A DNA stretch of 64,000 bases from the NCBI GenBank assembly GCA_943788775.1, contig CALSRO010000002.1, positions 186,001 to 250,000 of the forward strand, written 5' to 3'. Shown piece by piece: positions 27,972-36,452 of the stretch. Both the position numbers and the translations under genes were made by a program. Within the stretch, counting starts at the first letter, position 1, and every line of letters begins with the position of its first letter. The stretch comes from an uncultured Flavobacteriales bacterium (lineage in GTDB: Bacteria > Bacteroidota > Bacteroidia > Flavobacteriales_G > Salibacteraceae). A model generated the notes under the pieces. That model worked only from the letters and a program-made list of their open reading frames with translations. It made no database searches and was not told the DNA's origin.

Positions 27972-28925
27972 ATGAGACTATTAACCTTACTAACATTAAC
28001 CATTGTTCTATTTCTTTCTCAAGAGGCACAGGCTCAACGATGGAAAAAGTATCGACACGAAATCCAAGGAGGTATAGGAGCTACCAGTTTCCTAGGTGAA
28101 TTGGGTGGTGGAGATGGACCAGGCCGGGATTTATTCTTAGATGTTGATGGTCGATCAAGTAGATACCTTATAACAGGAGGATATAGATTTAAAATTGCCG
28201 AATTCGCGAGTGTTAGAGGTAACTTAACCTATGCAAGACTTCGATGTGATGACGCACTAGCCGGAGATCCTCATCGACAAAGTAGAAACCTCAGTTTTAA
28301 ATCACCGCTAATTGAATTAACTGCGGTTGGTGAAGTATATTTTATCCGTGAAAAATTGAGTAGTCGATATAAAGTTCGTGGTATTAAAGGTGCTTTGAGT
28401 AGTAGCCTAAGCGCCTATGTATTTGGAGGCATTGGCGGCTTTTTCTTTAATCCTAGGGCCAAATTTGAAGGAAACGCTACCTATCCAGGAGATTACAAAT
28501 GGTATAGCTTGCAGCCGCTTGGCACTGAAGGTCAAGGTCAGAATGGAAATCCAAAAAAATACAGTCGCATCAACGCATGTATTCCTCTCGGCATTGGAGC
28601 AAAGTACAATATCACAAGAACTGTGGCAATATCCTTGGAATACGGATTTAGATATACATTTACTGATTACCTAGATGACGTGAGTGGTACTTATGCCGAT
28701 CCTGCACTTGTTCAAGCTGCAAATGGAGGAAATGGAGATGCCGCTGCGTACTTTTCGAATCCATCTGTTGCCGTGAAAGATGGTGATAAGACTATTTATA
28801 AGGGCGGGAAAGGGTTTGTTGGAGAGCAGCGGGGCAACCCCAACTCCAACGATACTTATATGTTCGCCATTCTTGCGTTGAATTATAAGTTCGTTTCTAA
28901 GAAAACCAACAGACCGAAATTCTAA
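27972..28925 (+). CDS. DUF6089-like outer membrane beta-barrel protein (copy 1)
   Basis: The 317-residue product has a signal peptide (LTLLTLTIVLFLSQEAQAQ) and then RHEIQGGIGATSFLGELGGGD, typical of the short 8- to 10-strand porin-like DUF6089 family next to uppS in Flavobacteriia. Further features are RGNLTYARLRCDD, YVFGGIGGFFFNPRA, LQPLGTEGQG and AISLEYGFRYTFTDYLDDVSG. Its paralogue follows after 38 nt. The function is unknown, but the conserved place upstream of uppS and bamA points to envelope biogenesis. Confidence 0.75.
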   Translation: MRLLTLLTLTIVLFLSQEAQAQRWKKYRHEIQGGIGATSFLGELGGGDGPGRDLFLDVDGRSSRYLITGGYRFKIAEFASVRGNLTYARLRCDDALAGDPHRQSRNLSFKSPLIELTAVGEVYFIREKLSSRYKVRGIKGALSSSLSAYVFGGIGGFFFNPRAKFEGNATYPGDYKWYSLQPLGTEGQGQNGNPKKYSRINACIPLGIGAKYNITRTVAISLEYGFRYTFTDYLDDVSGTYADPALVQAANGGNGDAAAYFSNPSVAVKDGDKTIYKGGKGFVGEQRGNPNSNDTYMFAILALNYKFVSKKTNRPKF

Positions 28926-28963
28926 CTCGAATAAGATTTTCCTATTTATTTCGTTCACCAAGG

Positions 28964-29773
28964 GTGAAATCAATTCTTACCATAACCTTGACACTGCTTG
29001 TAGTCGAGTTGTTTGCCCAAAAATCAGCCCAGAGGGATTGGGAAGTGGGGGTTACAGGAGGGATTTGCTGGTATAATGGAGATTTAAATCCAAACAAATT
29101 TTTTGGAAAAAACTACTACAACGAAGCCTTTGGTATTTCCGTTAGAAAAAATCTAAACCAAAGATTCGCATTACGAGGGCAATTGAACTATGGAACCCTC
29201 GGTGCAGCAGACGAGACTTCAACATCACCATTTCAACGAAATAGGAACCTCAACTTTAGTACACCAATTTATGAGTTTGCCACAGGGTTTGAATTTAACT
29301 TTCTAGAGTACGATGCATTGTTGAATGGCAAACATTTCAGTCCCTATAGTTTTATTGGACTCGCAATATTTCATTTCAATCCCTCAACGGAAGTTGAAGG
29401 CAACAGTTACGAACTTCAACCACTAGCAACCGAAGGAAAGTCATATTCAAAAACATCGGTAGCAATTCCTTTTGGATTTGGGTTCAAATGGGCAATCACT
29501 GATCGCATTATCGCAAATGCCGATTGGGGAATGAGGAGAACGTTTTCAGACTATTTAGATGACACAAGTACTTCGTATCCAGCTTCAGGGGAGTTAGAAG
29601 GATTAAGTGAAAGTATAAGTGACCGCAGTTTGGAGCAGTCTGGACCGGATGGAACCAATTGGGGTACACAACGTGGGAATTCACAATCCAAGGATTGGTA
29701 TTCATTTGTTACCGCTGGATTAGCCATCAGAATCGGCCCAAAGAAAGGTTCCTGTAAGCACATAGGTATTTAA
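28964..29773 (+). CDS. DUF6089-like outer membrane beta-barrel protein (copy 2)
   Basis: The 269-residue protein starts with GTG at 28964. Its signal peptide is ILTITLTLLVVELFAQ. It shares several landmarks with copy 1: GGICWYNGDLNP near the start, RGQLNYGTLGAADE, FIGLAIFHFNPST, LQPLATEGKSYSKTS, and RRTFSDYLDDTS followed by ...NWGTQRGN near the C-terminus. The two genes are clear tandem paralogues that have diverged. It is likely co-transcribed with copy 1. Confidence 0.72.
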   Translation: MKSILTITLTLLVVELFAQKSAQRDWEVGVTGGICWYNGDLNPNKFFGKNYYNEAFGISVRKNLNQRFALRGQLNYGTLGAADETSTSPFQRNRNLNFSTPIYEFATGFEFNFLEYDALLNGKHFSPYSFIGLAIFHFNPSTEVEGNSYELQPLATEGKSYSKTSVAIPFGFGFKWAITDRIIANADWGMRRTFSDYLDDTSTSYPASGELEGLSESISDRSLEQSGPDGTNWGTQRGNSQSKDWYSFVTAGLAIRIGPKKGSCKHIGI

Positions 29774-29781
29774 TATCTTCG
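29774..29781 (+). promoter_or_regulatory. Candidate -7 box (TATCTTCG) for uppS
   Basis: TATCTTCG resembles TAnnTTTG and ends 38 nt before the ATG at 29820; no -33 TTG was seen. Confidence 0.3.
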
Positions 29782-29819
29782 CGCGCTTGTTAAACCAAGC
29801 GATTAAGAATTTCTAAGAA

Positions 29820-30569
29820 ATGAGTTTAGAGCACCAATTAGACATTGATAATATCCCGCAGCACATTGCCATAATTATGGATGGTAATGGTAGATGGGCA
29901 AATCAAAAAGGGAAGGCACGCATTTTTGGTCATAGGAATGCTCTTGACGCGGTTAAGGACAGCACTGAAACTGCAGCCAGAATTGGTGTTAAACACTTAA
30001 CTCTGTATGCATTTTCCACTGAAAACTGGAAACGTCCTAGAAGAGAAGTTAGCGCCTTAATGGAACTATTAGTCTCTACCATTAACAAAGAAGTTAAATC
30101 ATTGAACGAAAACAATATTCGTTTAAGAGCAGTAGGCGATTTAAGTTCATTGCCTGATGTAACTTTAAACGGTTTGAAGCGTGGTATAGAACTAACTGCC
30201 GATAATAAACGAATGGATTTGACCTTAGCTTTGAGCTACAGTTCTAGATGGGAAATTATCAATGCTACTAAAAGTATCGCCTCAAGAGTGAAAGAGGGAG
30301 AAATTGGAGTCGAAGACATTAATGAAGAATTATTCTCATCCTATTTATCCACCAAGGATATGCCAGATCCTGAATTAATGATTCGGACCAGTGGTGAAAT
30401 GAGAATTAGCAATTTTCTGCTATGGCAAATCGCTTATTCCGAATTGTATTTTTTAGAAAAACTTTGGCCAGATTTTAGGGGTGAAGACTTAGTTAGAGCA
30501 GTATTAGATTACCAGAATAGAGAACGCAGATTTGGCATGACTGGTGACCAAGTGAAGGTTACAAACTAA
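29820..30569 (+). CDS. uppS: Isoprenyl (undecaprenyl) diphosphate synthase
   Basis: UppS makes the C55 lipid carrier for peptidoglycan and surface glycans by cis-prenyl transfer. The signature HIAIIMDGNGRWANQKG contains the Mg-binding Asp21. LTLYAFSTENWKRP and a late IRTSGEMRISNFLLWQIAYSE follow. Length 249 fits the family. BamA starts 1 nt after its stop, so cell-wall lipid synthesis and outer-membrane assembly are expressed together. Confidence 0.96.
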   Translation: MSLEHQLDIDNIPQHIAIIMDGNGRWANQKGKARIFGHRNALDAVKDSTETAARIGVKHLTLYAFSTENWKRPRREVSALMELLVSTINKEVKSLNENNIRLRAVGDLSSLPDVTLNGLKRGIELTADNKRMDLTLALSYSSRWEIINATKSIASRVKEGEIGVEDINEELFSSYLSTKDMPDPELMIRTSGEMRISNFLLWQIAYSELYFLEKLWPDFRGEDLVRAVLDYQNRERRFGMTGDQVKVTN

Positions 30570-30570
30570 G

Positions 30571-33261
30571 ATGAAATTACACCAAAGACTCATTCTTGTT
30601 TCATTGTTGACCTTTGGTCCACAACTTTTTTCCCATGCGCAAGTTCTTATTGGATCGGGACCCAAAATCTCATATTCCAGTCCAAGGGACTATACAATCG
30701 CAGGAGTGACTATTGAGGGTGCGGAAAATTTAGATGAAGGCGCAATTCGACTATTATCTGGTCTTAACATTGGAAGCGAAATCAGTGTTCCAGGTGAGGA
30801 GACCTCTGAAGCACTTAGAAAACTTTGGAAGCAAGATCTATTTAGCGATGTACAAATATTAGCAGATAGGATTGAAGGAGACCAAATCTATCTTATCATA
30901 AAAATTAAAGAACGACCTAGACTTTCCCGCTTTGGATTCTCTGGTGTTTCGAAATCTGAAGCCGATGATATTCGAGAAAGAATAAATCTCTACAAAGAGA
31001 AAATAGTTACTGAAAACCTAATGATTTCTACGAAGCAAAAGGTCTATAAGTATTATGCAGATAAAGGGTTTCGCAATGCTCAAATAGAAATCAAACAAGA
31101 ACCAGACAGTTTATTCAAATCTAAAGTCAGACTTTTCATTGATGTCGAAAAGAACAAGAAAATTAGGATTGACCACATTCACGTAAAAGGTAATTCATTC
31201 TTTTCAGATTACCAAGTAAGACGAACCCTTAAGGAGACAAAAGAGCGTAGCGTATTCAAACCATTCTACGATCTTGACACCTTGGGAAAGACTCTCTGGA
31301 CTCAGCTTTGGAATGATCGAAAGGCGATGCCAATCGCATCGTTGAGATATGGTTTTGACCATATTAAGGTTCGACTCTTCAAGGCCTCAAAGTACTTGGA
31401 ACAAAACTTAGAAGGAGACGAAGAATTGTTGATTGCCAAATACAATCAAAAAGGATTCAGGGATGCTAAAGTGGTTTCTGATACCGCATATTCTTCGGGC
31501 GAACGTTCTGTTAGCATTGACCTTATGGTGTCTGAGGGACATCAATATTTCTTTAGAAATATAAAATGGATTGGAAATACGAAGTACACCTCCAAAGAGC
31601 TTTCTGATCGGCTTGGAATCAAAATGGGCGACATATACGATCCACAAAAGCTGGAATCACGCCTGTATATGGATCAAGCTGGCGGGGACGTCAGCTCCTT
31701 ATATATGGACAACGGGTATCTATTTTTCCAACTTGAGCCCATTGAAATTCTCGTTGGAAAGGATAGTATTGACATGGAGATTCGAATGTACGAAGGCGAT
31801 CAAGCGAGAATCAACAGAATTAGCGTAAGCGGAAATACCAAAACGAACGATCACGTAATATTAAGAGAACTATACACCATGCCTGGACAGTTATTCAGCC
31901 GGGCAGACATTATTCGATCGCAACAACAGCTCAATGTACTTGGGTTTTTCGATCCAGAAACAATGGACGTAAGGCCAACACCTAACCCATCCAATGGAAC
32001 GGTCGACATTGAGTATGTTGTAACTGAAAAGCCCAATGATCAATTGACTTTACAAGGTGGATACGGTGGTGGAATTTTAGTGGCAACTGTGGGTGTACAA
32101 TTCAATAATTTTTCCACGCGCAACATATTGCACCCAAAGGAATGGAACGGCCCATTGCCAACAGGTGATGGACAGAAACTAGGTATTAACTTCAATACGA
32201 ATGGTCGACAATATCAGGCCTTCAACATGTCTTTCACCGAGCCATGGCTTGGCGGCAAAAAACCTACATCACTGACTCTAAGTGGTTTTTACTCATTCTT
32301 TACTTTGGGCGCAAACAATCGCAAGTACAATGAGGATGAAAATGGAATAAAGACTTTCAATGTAGATCGGGCCTATTTTCAGAGACTTGGAGCAACGGCA
32401 CAAATCGGTAAACGCCTAAAATGGCCTGACAACTACTTTAGTTTAATCTTTGAAGGAAGTGCTCAGCAGTACACCTTGCAGAACTACAATCAATTCTTCT
32501 TTAATACAGGGCAAGCCTATAATTTCTACGGTAAATTCATTTTAACGCGTAGATCAGTGGATGACAACATTTATCCAAGTATGGGATCAGATATGAGTTT
32601 TTCTGGACAATTCACTCCGCCCTATTCATTCCTTAATGGGAAGGATTATTCCACTTTAGAACCAGCTGATCGATTCAAGTTTCTAGAATATCATAAATGG
32701 AAGTTTTCATGGGCGTATTATACAGGGTTGGTCGGGCAGCAGCGCAAACACAAACTTGTTTTATACACTAAAGTTGGGTTTGGAGCCTTAGGATTATATA
32801 ATAGAAACGTAGGACTAGTTCCTTTTGAACGATTCTATCTGGGTGGTGATCCATTTTCTACCACAGGTATCGCACTCGGTGGGATTGATTCAAGAGAGTT
32901 TATTTCATTGAGAGGATATGGCGGTGGTGGACTATCTCCAGAACAGGGCGCCACCTTAATTAATAAATATACTATGGAACTGCGCTATCCATTCTCTCTA
33001 AGTCAGAGCTTTTCAGCTTATGGCCTGGCATTTGCAGAGGCAGGTAACAGTTGGTCAAATTTTAATTCATTTAATCCCTTTGAAGTATATAAATCTACAG
33101 GAGTTGGCATAAGAATATTCTTACCAATGTTTGGCTTGCTCGGAGTAGATTGGGCATATAGACTGGATGACACAAATAATCGTGCAGATTTTAATCCAGG
33201 TCTGAATGCGCAACGTTCGAGATTCCATTTCACCCTAGGTTATCAATTCGGAGACTTATAA
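30571..33261 (+). CDS. bamA: Outer membrane protein assembly factor BamA
   Basis: BamA inserts beta-barrel proteins into the outer membrane. The 896-residue protein has a signal peptide ending in LFSHAQ. Five POTRA domains fill about residues 40-460 (YTIAGVTIEGAENL; IRIDHIHVKGNSFFSDYQVRR; FFRNIKWIGNTKYTSKEL; RINRISVSGNTKTNDHVILR are the clear starts). The C-terminal barrel includes the conserved ISLRGYGGGGLSP and ends FHFTLGYQFGDL with a Leu terminus after Phe. Typical of Bacteroidota BamA. Two Skp-like chaperone genes follow directly, so client delivery and insertion are encoded together. Confidence 0.95.
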   Translation: MKLHQRLILVSLLTFGPQLFSHAQVLIGSGPKISYSSPRDYTIAGVTIEGAENLDEGAIRLLSGLNIGSEISVPGEETSEALRKLWKQDLFSDVQILADRIEGDQIYLIIKIKERPRLSRFGFSGVSKSEADDIRERINLYKEKIVTENLMISTKQKVYKYYADKGFRNAQIEIKQEPDSLFKSKVRLFIDVEKNKKIRIDHIHVKGNSFFSDYQVRRTLKETKERSVFKPFYDLDTLGKTLWTQLWNDRKAMPIASLRYGFDHIKVRLFKASKYLEQNLEGDEELLIAKYNQKGFRDAKVVSDTAYSSGERSVSIDLMVSEGHQYFFRNIKWIGNTKYTSKELSDRLGIKMGDIYDPQKLESRLYMDQAGGDVSSLYMDNGYLFFQLEPIEILVGKDSIDMEIRMYEGDQARINRISVSGNTKTNDHVILRELYTMPGQLFSRADIIRSQQQLNVLGFFDPETMDVRPTPNPSNGTVDIEYVVTEKPNDQLTLQGGYGGGILVATVGVQFNNFSTRNILHPKEWNGPLPTGDGQKLGINFNTNGRQYQAFNMSFTEPWLGGKKPTSLTLSGFYSFFTLGANNRKYNEDENGIKTFNVDRAYFQRLGATAQIGKRLKWPDNYFSLIFEGSAQQYTLQNYNQFFFNTGQAYNFYGKFILTRRSVDDNIYPSMGSDMSFSGQFTPPYSFLNGKDYSTLEPADRFKFLEYHKWKFSWAYYTGLVGQQRKHKLVLYTKVGFGALGLYNRNVGLVPFERFYLGGDPFSTTGIALGGIDSREFISLRGYGGGGLSPEQGATLINKYTMELRYPFSLSQSFSAYGLAFAEAGNSWSNFNSFNPFEVYKSTGVGIRIFLPMFGLLGVDWAYRLDDTNNRADFNPGLNAQRSRFHFTLGYQFGDL

Positions 33262-33271
33262 AATCACAGCT

Positions 33272-33799
33272 ATGAAAACGAAGATTTTTTTATTAGCCAT
33301 TCTTGTACTCAGCGCAACTTTTGCCATGAGTCAGCGCTACGCCTTTATAGATACAGATTTCATTCTGGAACAGATCCCAGCATATCAAGAAGCACAAACA
33401 GAAATAGATGCTCAAGCTGAGAAATGGCAAAAGCAAATCGAAGCACGCCATGATGAAATTGAACAGATGTATACTGCCTATAAGGCAGAACAAGTTCTTC
33501 TCACTCCTGAAATGCGAAAAAAACGTGAAGATGAAATCATCAAAAAAGAAAAAGAAGCCAAAGATTTTCAACGCGAAAAATTTGGTGTTGATGGTGAACT
33601 ATTCAAGTTAAGGCAAGAATTGATAAAACCCATTCAAGAGTCAGTTTTTGATGCTGTGAGAAAAATGGCAGAACAAAAAAGTTATGCAGTCATTTTTGAT
33701 AAAGCAGCTTCTAGTTCAGCAATCATATATTCGAATCCAAAATATGACCAGAGTAAAGAAATTCTGCAAAGACTTGGATTTACTGAAACTACTGAATGA
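33272..33799 (+). CDS. OmpH/Skp-like periplasmic chaperone (copy 1)
   Basis: The 175-residue protein has signal peptide IFLLAILVLSATFAMSQ, then RYAFIDTDFILEQIPAYQEAQ, the OmpH/Skp start. A long charged coiled-coil (about 45-130; EKWQKQIEARHDEIEQMYTAY, KKREDEIIKKEKEAKDF) forms the tentacle of the trimeric chaperone. The C-terminal beta part YAVIFDKAASSSAIIYSNPK is typical. It lies 10 nt after bamA and should carry unfolded outer-membrane proteins to it. Confidence 0.9.
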   Translation: MKTKIFLLAILVLSATFAMSQRYAFIDTDFILEQIPAYQEAQTEIDAQAEKWQKQIEARHDEIEQMYTAYKAEQVLLTPEMRKKREDEIIKKEKEAKDFQREKFGVDGELFKLRQELIKPIQESVFDAVRKMAEQKSYAVIFDKAASSSAIIYSNPKYDQSKEILQRLGFTETTE

Positions 33800-33830
33800 T
33801 ATTACTCCTTTATTTGCAACCTTAAATTAA

Positions 33831-34370
33831 TTGATGATGAGGTATTTAACGTTATTGGCATTGTGCCTGTGTATTAGTTCTGGAAGTGTATTCGCACAAT
33901 CCAAAATGAAGTTTGGACATATTGACTCTCAAGTGCTTCTAGAAGCAATGCCCGAAAAAGCTCAAGCTGACAAAACCTTGGAGGCATTTGCCATGCAACT
34001 TGAAAAGCAGCTGCAAACAATGAGTGGCGAGTGGGAAACTAAAGTGCAAGACTATCGTGCCAATGAAGCTGTGATGTCGGACATAATCGCACAAACAAAG
34101 GCTGAAGAAATTCAACAACTGGAGCAGCGTATACAAAGCTTTCAACAAAATGCACAAAAGTCCATCGCGAAAAAAGAGGCTGAAGTGTATCAACCAATTC
34201 TTGACAAAGCGAAGGAGGCCATTGAAGCCGTTTCTAAAGAAGGAGGTTACAACTATGTGTTTGATTCAAGTTCAGGAGCCCTGCTGTATCAACCAGATGG
34301 TGATGACATACTTGACTTAGTTAAGAAGAAATTAGGTATAACTGGACCACCACCAGCACCAACGGAATAA
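33831..34370 (+). CDS. OmpH/Skp-like periplasmic chaperone (copy 2)
   Basis: A 179-residue paralogue of the preceding gene: signal peptide LTLLALCLCISSGSVFAQ, core KFGHIDSQVLLEAMPEKAQ, a glutamine-rich coiled-coil (LEQRIQSFQQNAQKSIAKKEAEVYQ) and a YNYVFDSSSGALLYQP end. The tail TGPPPAPTE is proline-rich. The first two codons are both ATG; either may start. A terminator follows the stop. Two tandem Skp copies after bamA are usual in Flavobacteriia and may form mixed or specialised trimers. Confidence 0.9.
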   Translation: MMMRYLTLLALCLCISSGSVFAQSKMKFGHIDSQVLLEAMPEKAQADKTLEAFAMQLEKQLQTMSGEWETKVQDYRANEAVMSDIIAQTKAEEIQQLEQRIQSFQQNAQKSIAKKEAEVYQPILDKAKEAIEAVSKEGGYNYVFDSSSGALLYQPDGDDILDLVKKKLGITGPPPAPTE

Positions 34371-34375
34371 ATTTT

Positions 34376-34406
34376 AATCCTGACCTTAGTGTCAGGATTT
34401 TTTTTT
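34376..34406 (+). terminator. Intrinsic terminator between ompH copy 2 and murI
   Basis: AATCCTGAC (34376-34384) pairs with GTCAGGATT (34391-34399), 9 bp around a 6-nt loop, followed by an 8- or 9-T run. It ends only about 4 nt before the likely murI start, so murI expression must come from read-through or from a promoter overlapping this site. Confidence 0.85.
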
Positions 34407-34409
34407 GCT

Positions 34410-35186
34410 TTGAATAATCAACCTATTGGCATATTCGACTCCGGAATCGGTGGTTTATCCATCTGGAAATGTATTCGTGAATTACTTCCCAATGAATCCA
34501 CAATTTATATCGCTGATAGCGCTAACGCCCCTTATGGCGATAAATCACCAGAGGAGATTGTTTACCTCAGTGTCAAAAGCACTGAAAAATTAATAGGTCT
34601 TGGGGCCAAAATCATTGTAGTAGCTTGTAATACGGCTACTACCAATGCAATTCGTCATTTACGCGACTCCTATCCCCTGCCATTTGTTGGAATAGAGCCT
34701 GCAACAAAGCCAGCCGCAATACAAACTAAAACAGGGAAAATTGGAATTCTAGCGACTAAAGGAACCTTAGCTAGTGAACTATTCTTAAACACTTCGAAAC
34801 AATATCGCGGATCGGTAGAAATAATTGAAACAGTGGGAGCGGGCTTAGTGCAAATAGTAGAGTCTGGCGATTTTAACAAAGCCAAGTCTTTGCTTCGAAA
34901 GTATCTTGAACCTATGGTTGAAGCCGGAGTCGATAACATTGTACTTGGATGTACACACTATCCATTTTTAAAAGGAGTGATACAAGAAATAATACCTGAT
35001 AAGATCAAATTAATCGACTCGGGAAATGCCGTAGCCAAAAGAACAGAGCATCTTCTGCTGGAACATTCTAATTTATCCGAAGCATTATACCCTACACATC
35101 AAATATTTACAAGTGGAGATCCAGTTTTACTGAAGAAAATAACGCAGAATCTCTTTGATGAAAAAATCGGTATTCATCGATTTTAA
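34410..35186 (+). CDS. murI: Glutamate racemase
   Basis: MurI makes D-glutamate for peptidoglycan. The two catalytic cysteines are present: VVACNTATTNA (Cys73) and LGCTHYP (Cys181), with IGIFDSGIGGLS (Asp10-Ser11) at the start. I chose the TTG at 34410, which puts the active-site Asp at the usual position. The GTG at 34389 lies inside the terminator stem and would add FFF residues. A TTG start just after a terminator is unusual and suggests low expression. Its stop overlaps the convergent gene by 4 nt. Confidence 0.92.
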   Translation: MNNQPIGIFDSGIGGLSIWKCIRELLPNESTIYIADSANAPYGDKSPEEIVYLSVKSTEKLIGLGAKIIVVACNTATTNAIRHLRDSYPLPFVGIEPATKPAAIQTKTGKIGILATKGTLASELFLNTSKQYRGSVEIIETVGAGLVQIVESGDFNKAKSLLRKYLEPMVEAGVDNIVLGCTHYPFLKGVIQEIIPDKIKLIDSGNAVAKRTEHLLLEHSNLSEALYPTHQIFTSGDPVLLKKITQNLFDEKIGIHRF

Positions 35187-35704
35187 TTTCTGGACTTGAA
35201 CCAACTGGAGTATTTCACATAATTCCTTGCAATTCGCTCTATTTCACCTTCGCGCAAATCCTTCGAAACCTGTTTCACAAACTTAGCAGGCACACCAGCA
35301 TAAAGCGAACCTTCCTTAATGATCGTCCCTTCAAGAACAACTGCACCAGCGGCAACTATTGCTCCAGATTCGATGATCACATCATCCATGACAATTGCTC
35401 CCATTCCAATGAGAACGTTGTCCTGTATCCGACACCCGTGCACGATCGCATTGTGTCCAATGCTCACATTATTTCCAATCTCTGTCTTGGTTTTTTCATA
35501 GGTACAATGAATGACCGCTCCGTCTTGAACATTAACCCTGTTTCCGAACCGAATAGAATTAACATCTGCTCGAACCACAGAGTTAAACCAAAAGGAGCAC
35601 TCATCACCACAGGAAAAATCACCCACTACTGTGGCGTTTTCAGCGATATAACAGTCTGATCCAAATTTTGGCAAAACATCTTGAACAGGTAATATCAAAG
35701 GCAT
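35183..35704 (-). CDS. Gamma-carbonic-anhydrase-like left-handed beta-helix protein
   Basis: The 173-residue protein belongs to the YrdA/PaaY/CaiE gamma-CA-like group with left-handed hexapeptide repeats (IAENATVVGDFSCGDECSFWFNSVVRADV ... IGNNVSIGHNAIVHGCRIQDNVLIGMGAIVMDD). Metal-binding histidines are visible as VIHC, IGHNAIVHG. Relatives bind zinc or iron and may be carbonic anhydrases or chaperone-like; activity here is not shown. It is convergent with murI and divergent from nfu. Confidence 0.82.
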   Translation of the reverse strand: MPLILPVQDVLPKFGSDCYIAENATVVGDFSCGDECSFWFNSVVRADVNSIRFGNRVNVQDGAVIHCTYEKTKTEIGNNVSIGHNAIVHGCRIQDNVLIGMGAIVMDDVIIESGAIVAAGAVVLEGTIIKEGSLYAGVPAKFVKQVSKDLREGEIERIARNYVKYSSWFKSRN

Positions 35705-35747
35705 GGTTTCTTGTTTTAATTAACGAAGTTATGGTAGAACCTAATTG

Positions 35748-35755
35748 TAACTTTG
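35748..35755 (+). promoter_or_regulatory. Candidate -7 box (TAACTTTG) for the Nfu gene
   Basis: TAACTTTG matches TAnnTTTG and ends 15 nt before the ATG at 35771. No clear -33 TTG is at the right distance. Confidence 0.35.
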
Positions 35756-35770
35756 CCGTTTCTTAAAGAT

Positions 35771-36382
35771 ATGAGCGAGAAAACACTTCCCTTCATGATT
35801 TATGCCGAGGTTACTCCAAATCCGGCTACAATGAAATTTGTTGCAAATCACTTGATTGCCGAGCATGGCAACGTATATGAATTTAAATCTGAGGAGGAAG
35901 CAGGAGCCTCTCCCCTTGCTCAGAGGCTATTTAGCTTCCCTTTTGTAACGGGCATATTCATGGCTCAAAATTTCATCACTGTATCTAAAATGGAAGGTGT
36001 TGAATGGGAAGATGTAATGCTGGAGCTCCGAGAATACCTCAGTAACTATCTAAATGCCGGGCAACCTATTCTTACTGATTCAGCCAAATCTCTTTCCAAT
36101 AGCATTGAATCAGATGAGGAATCTGGACAAACTGATCACAAAATTGCGGATGGTCCAATTGAGGAGCGTATAGTAGAGATTTTAGATGACTATGTGAGAC
36201 CTGCAGTAGAGGGAGATGGTGGTGCCATCCATTTTAAGTCATTTGATTCAGGTAAGCTCACTGTTGTGTTAAAAGGCGCATGCAACGGATGCCCTTCATC
36301 AACCGTCACTCTAAAGTCTGGAATTCAATCATTATTCGACAGAATGCTACCTGAAGTGAAGGAAGTAATTGCAGAAGAATAG
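35771..36382 (+). CDS. NifU-like Fe-S scaffold/carrier (Nfu)
   Basis: The protein has two modules: an N-terminal Nfu_N domain (IYAEVTPNPATMKFVANHLI) and a C-terminal NifU domain with the cluster-binding CxxC (GDGGAIHFKSF...LKGACNGCPSS). Nfu proteins deliver [4Fe-4S] clusters to target enzymes. I use the ATG at 35771 instead of the TTG at 35753, because a -7-like box lies just upstream and overlaps 35753. About 203 residues, usual for flavobacterial Nfu. Confidence 0.9.
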   Translation: MSEKTLPFMIYAEVTPNPATMKFVANHLIAEHGNVYEFKSEEEAGASPLAQRLFSFPFVTGIFMAQNFITVSKMEGVEWEDVMLELREYLSNYLNAGQPILTDSAKSLSNSIESDEESGQTDHKIADGPIEERIVEILDDYVRPAVEGDGGAIHFKSFDSGKLTVVLKGACNGCPSSTVTLKSGIQSLFDRMLPEVKEVIAEE

Positions 36383-36452
36383 AATTACGCTACAAGCAGT
36401 AGGCTAATTCGAATTGAATAAGTGAGTGAATTTTTCAGACATTGTTCAACCA

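Noticed and set aside
34389-34409. GTG at 34389 as the murI start
   Set aside because: It lies inside the terminator stem and would add residues ahead of the conserved start of the family.
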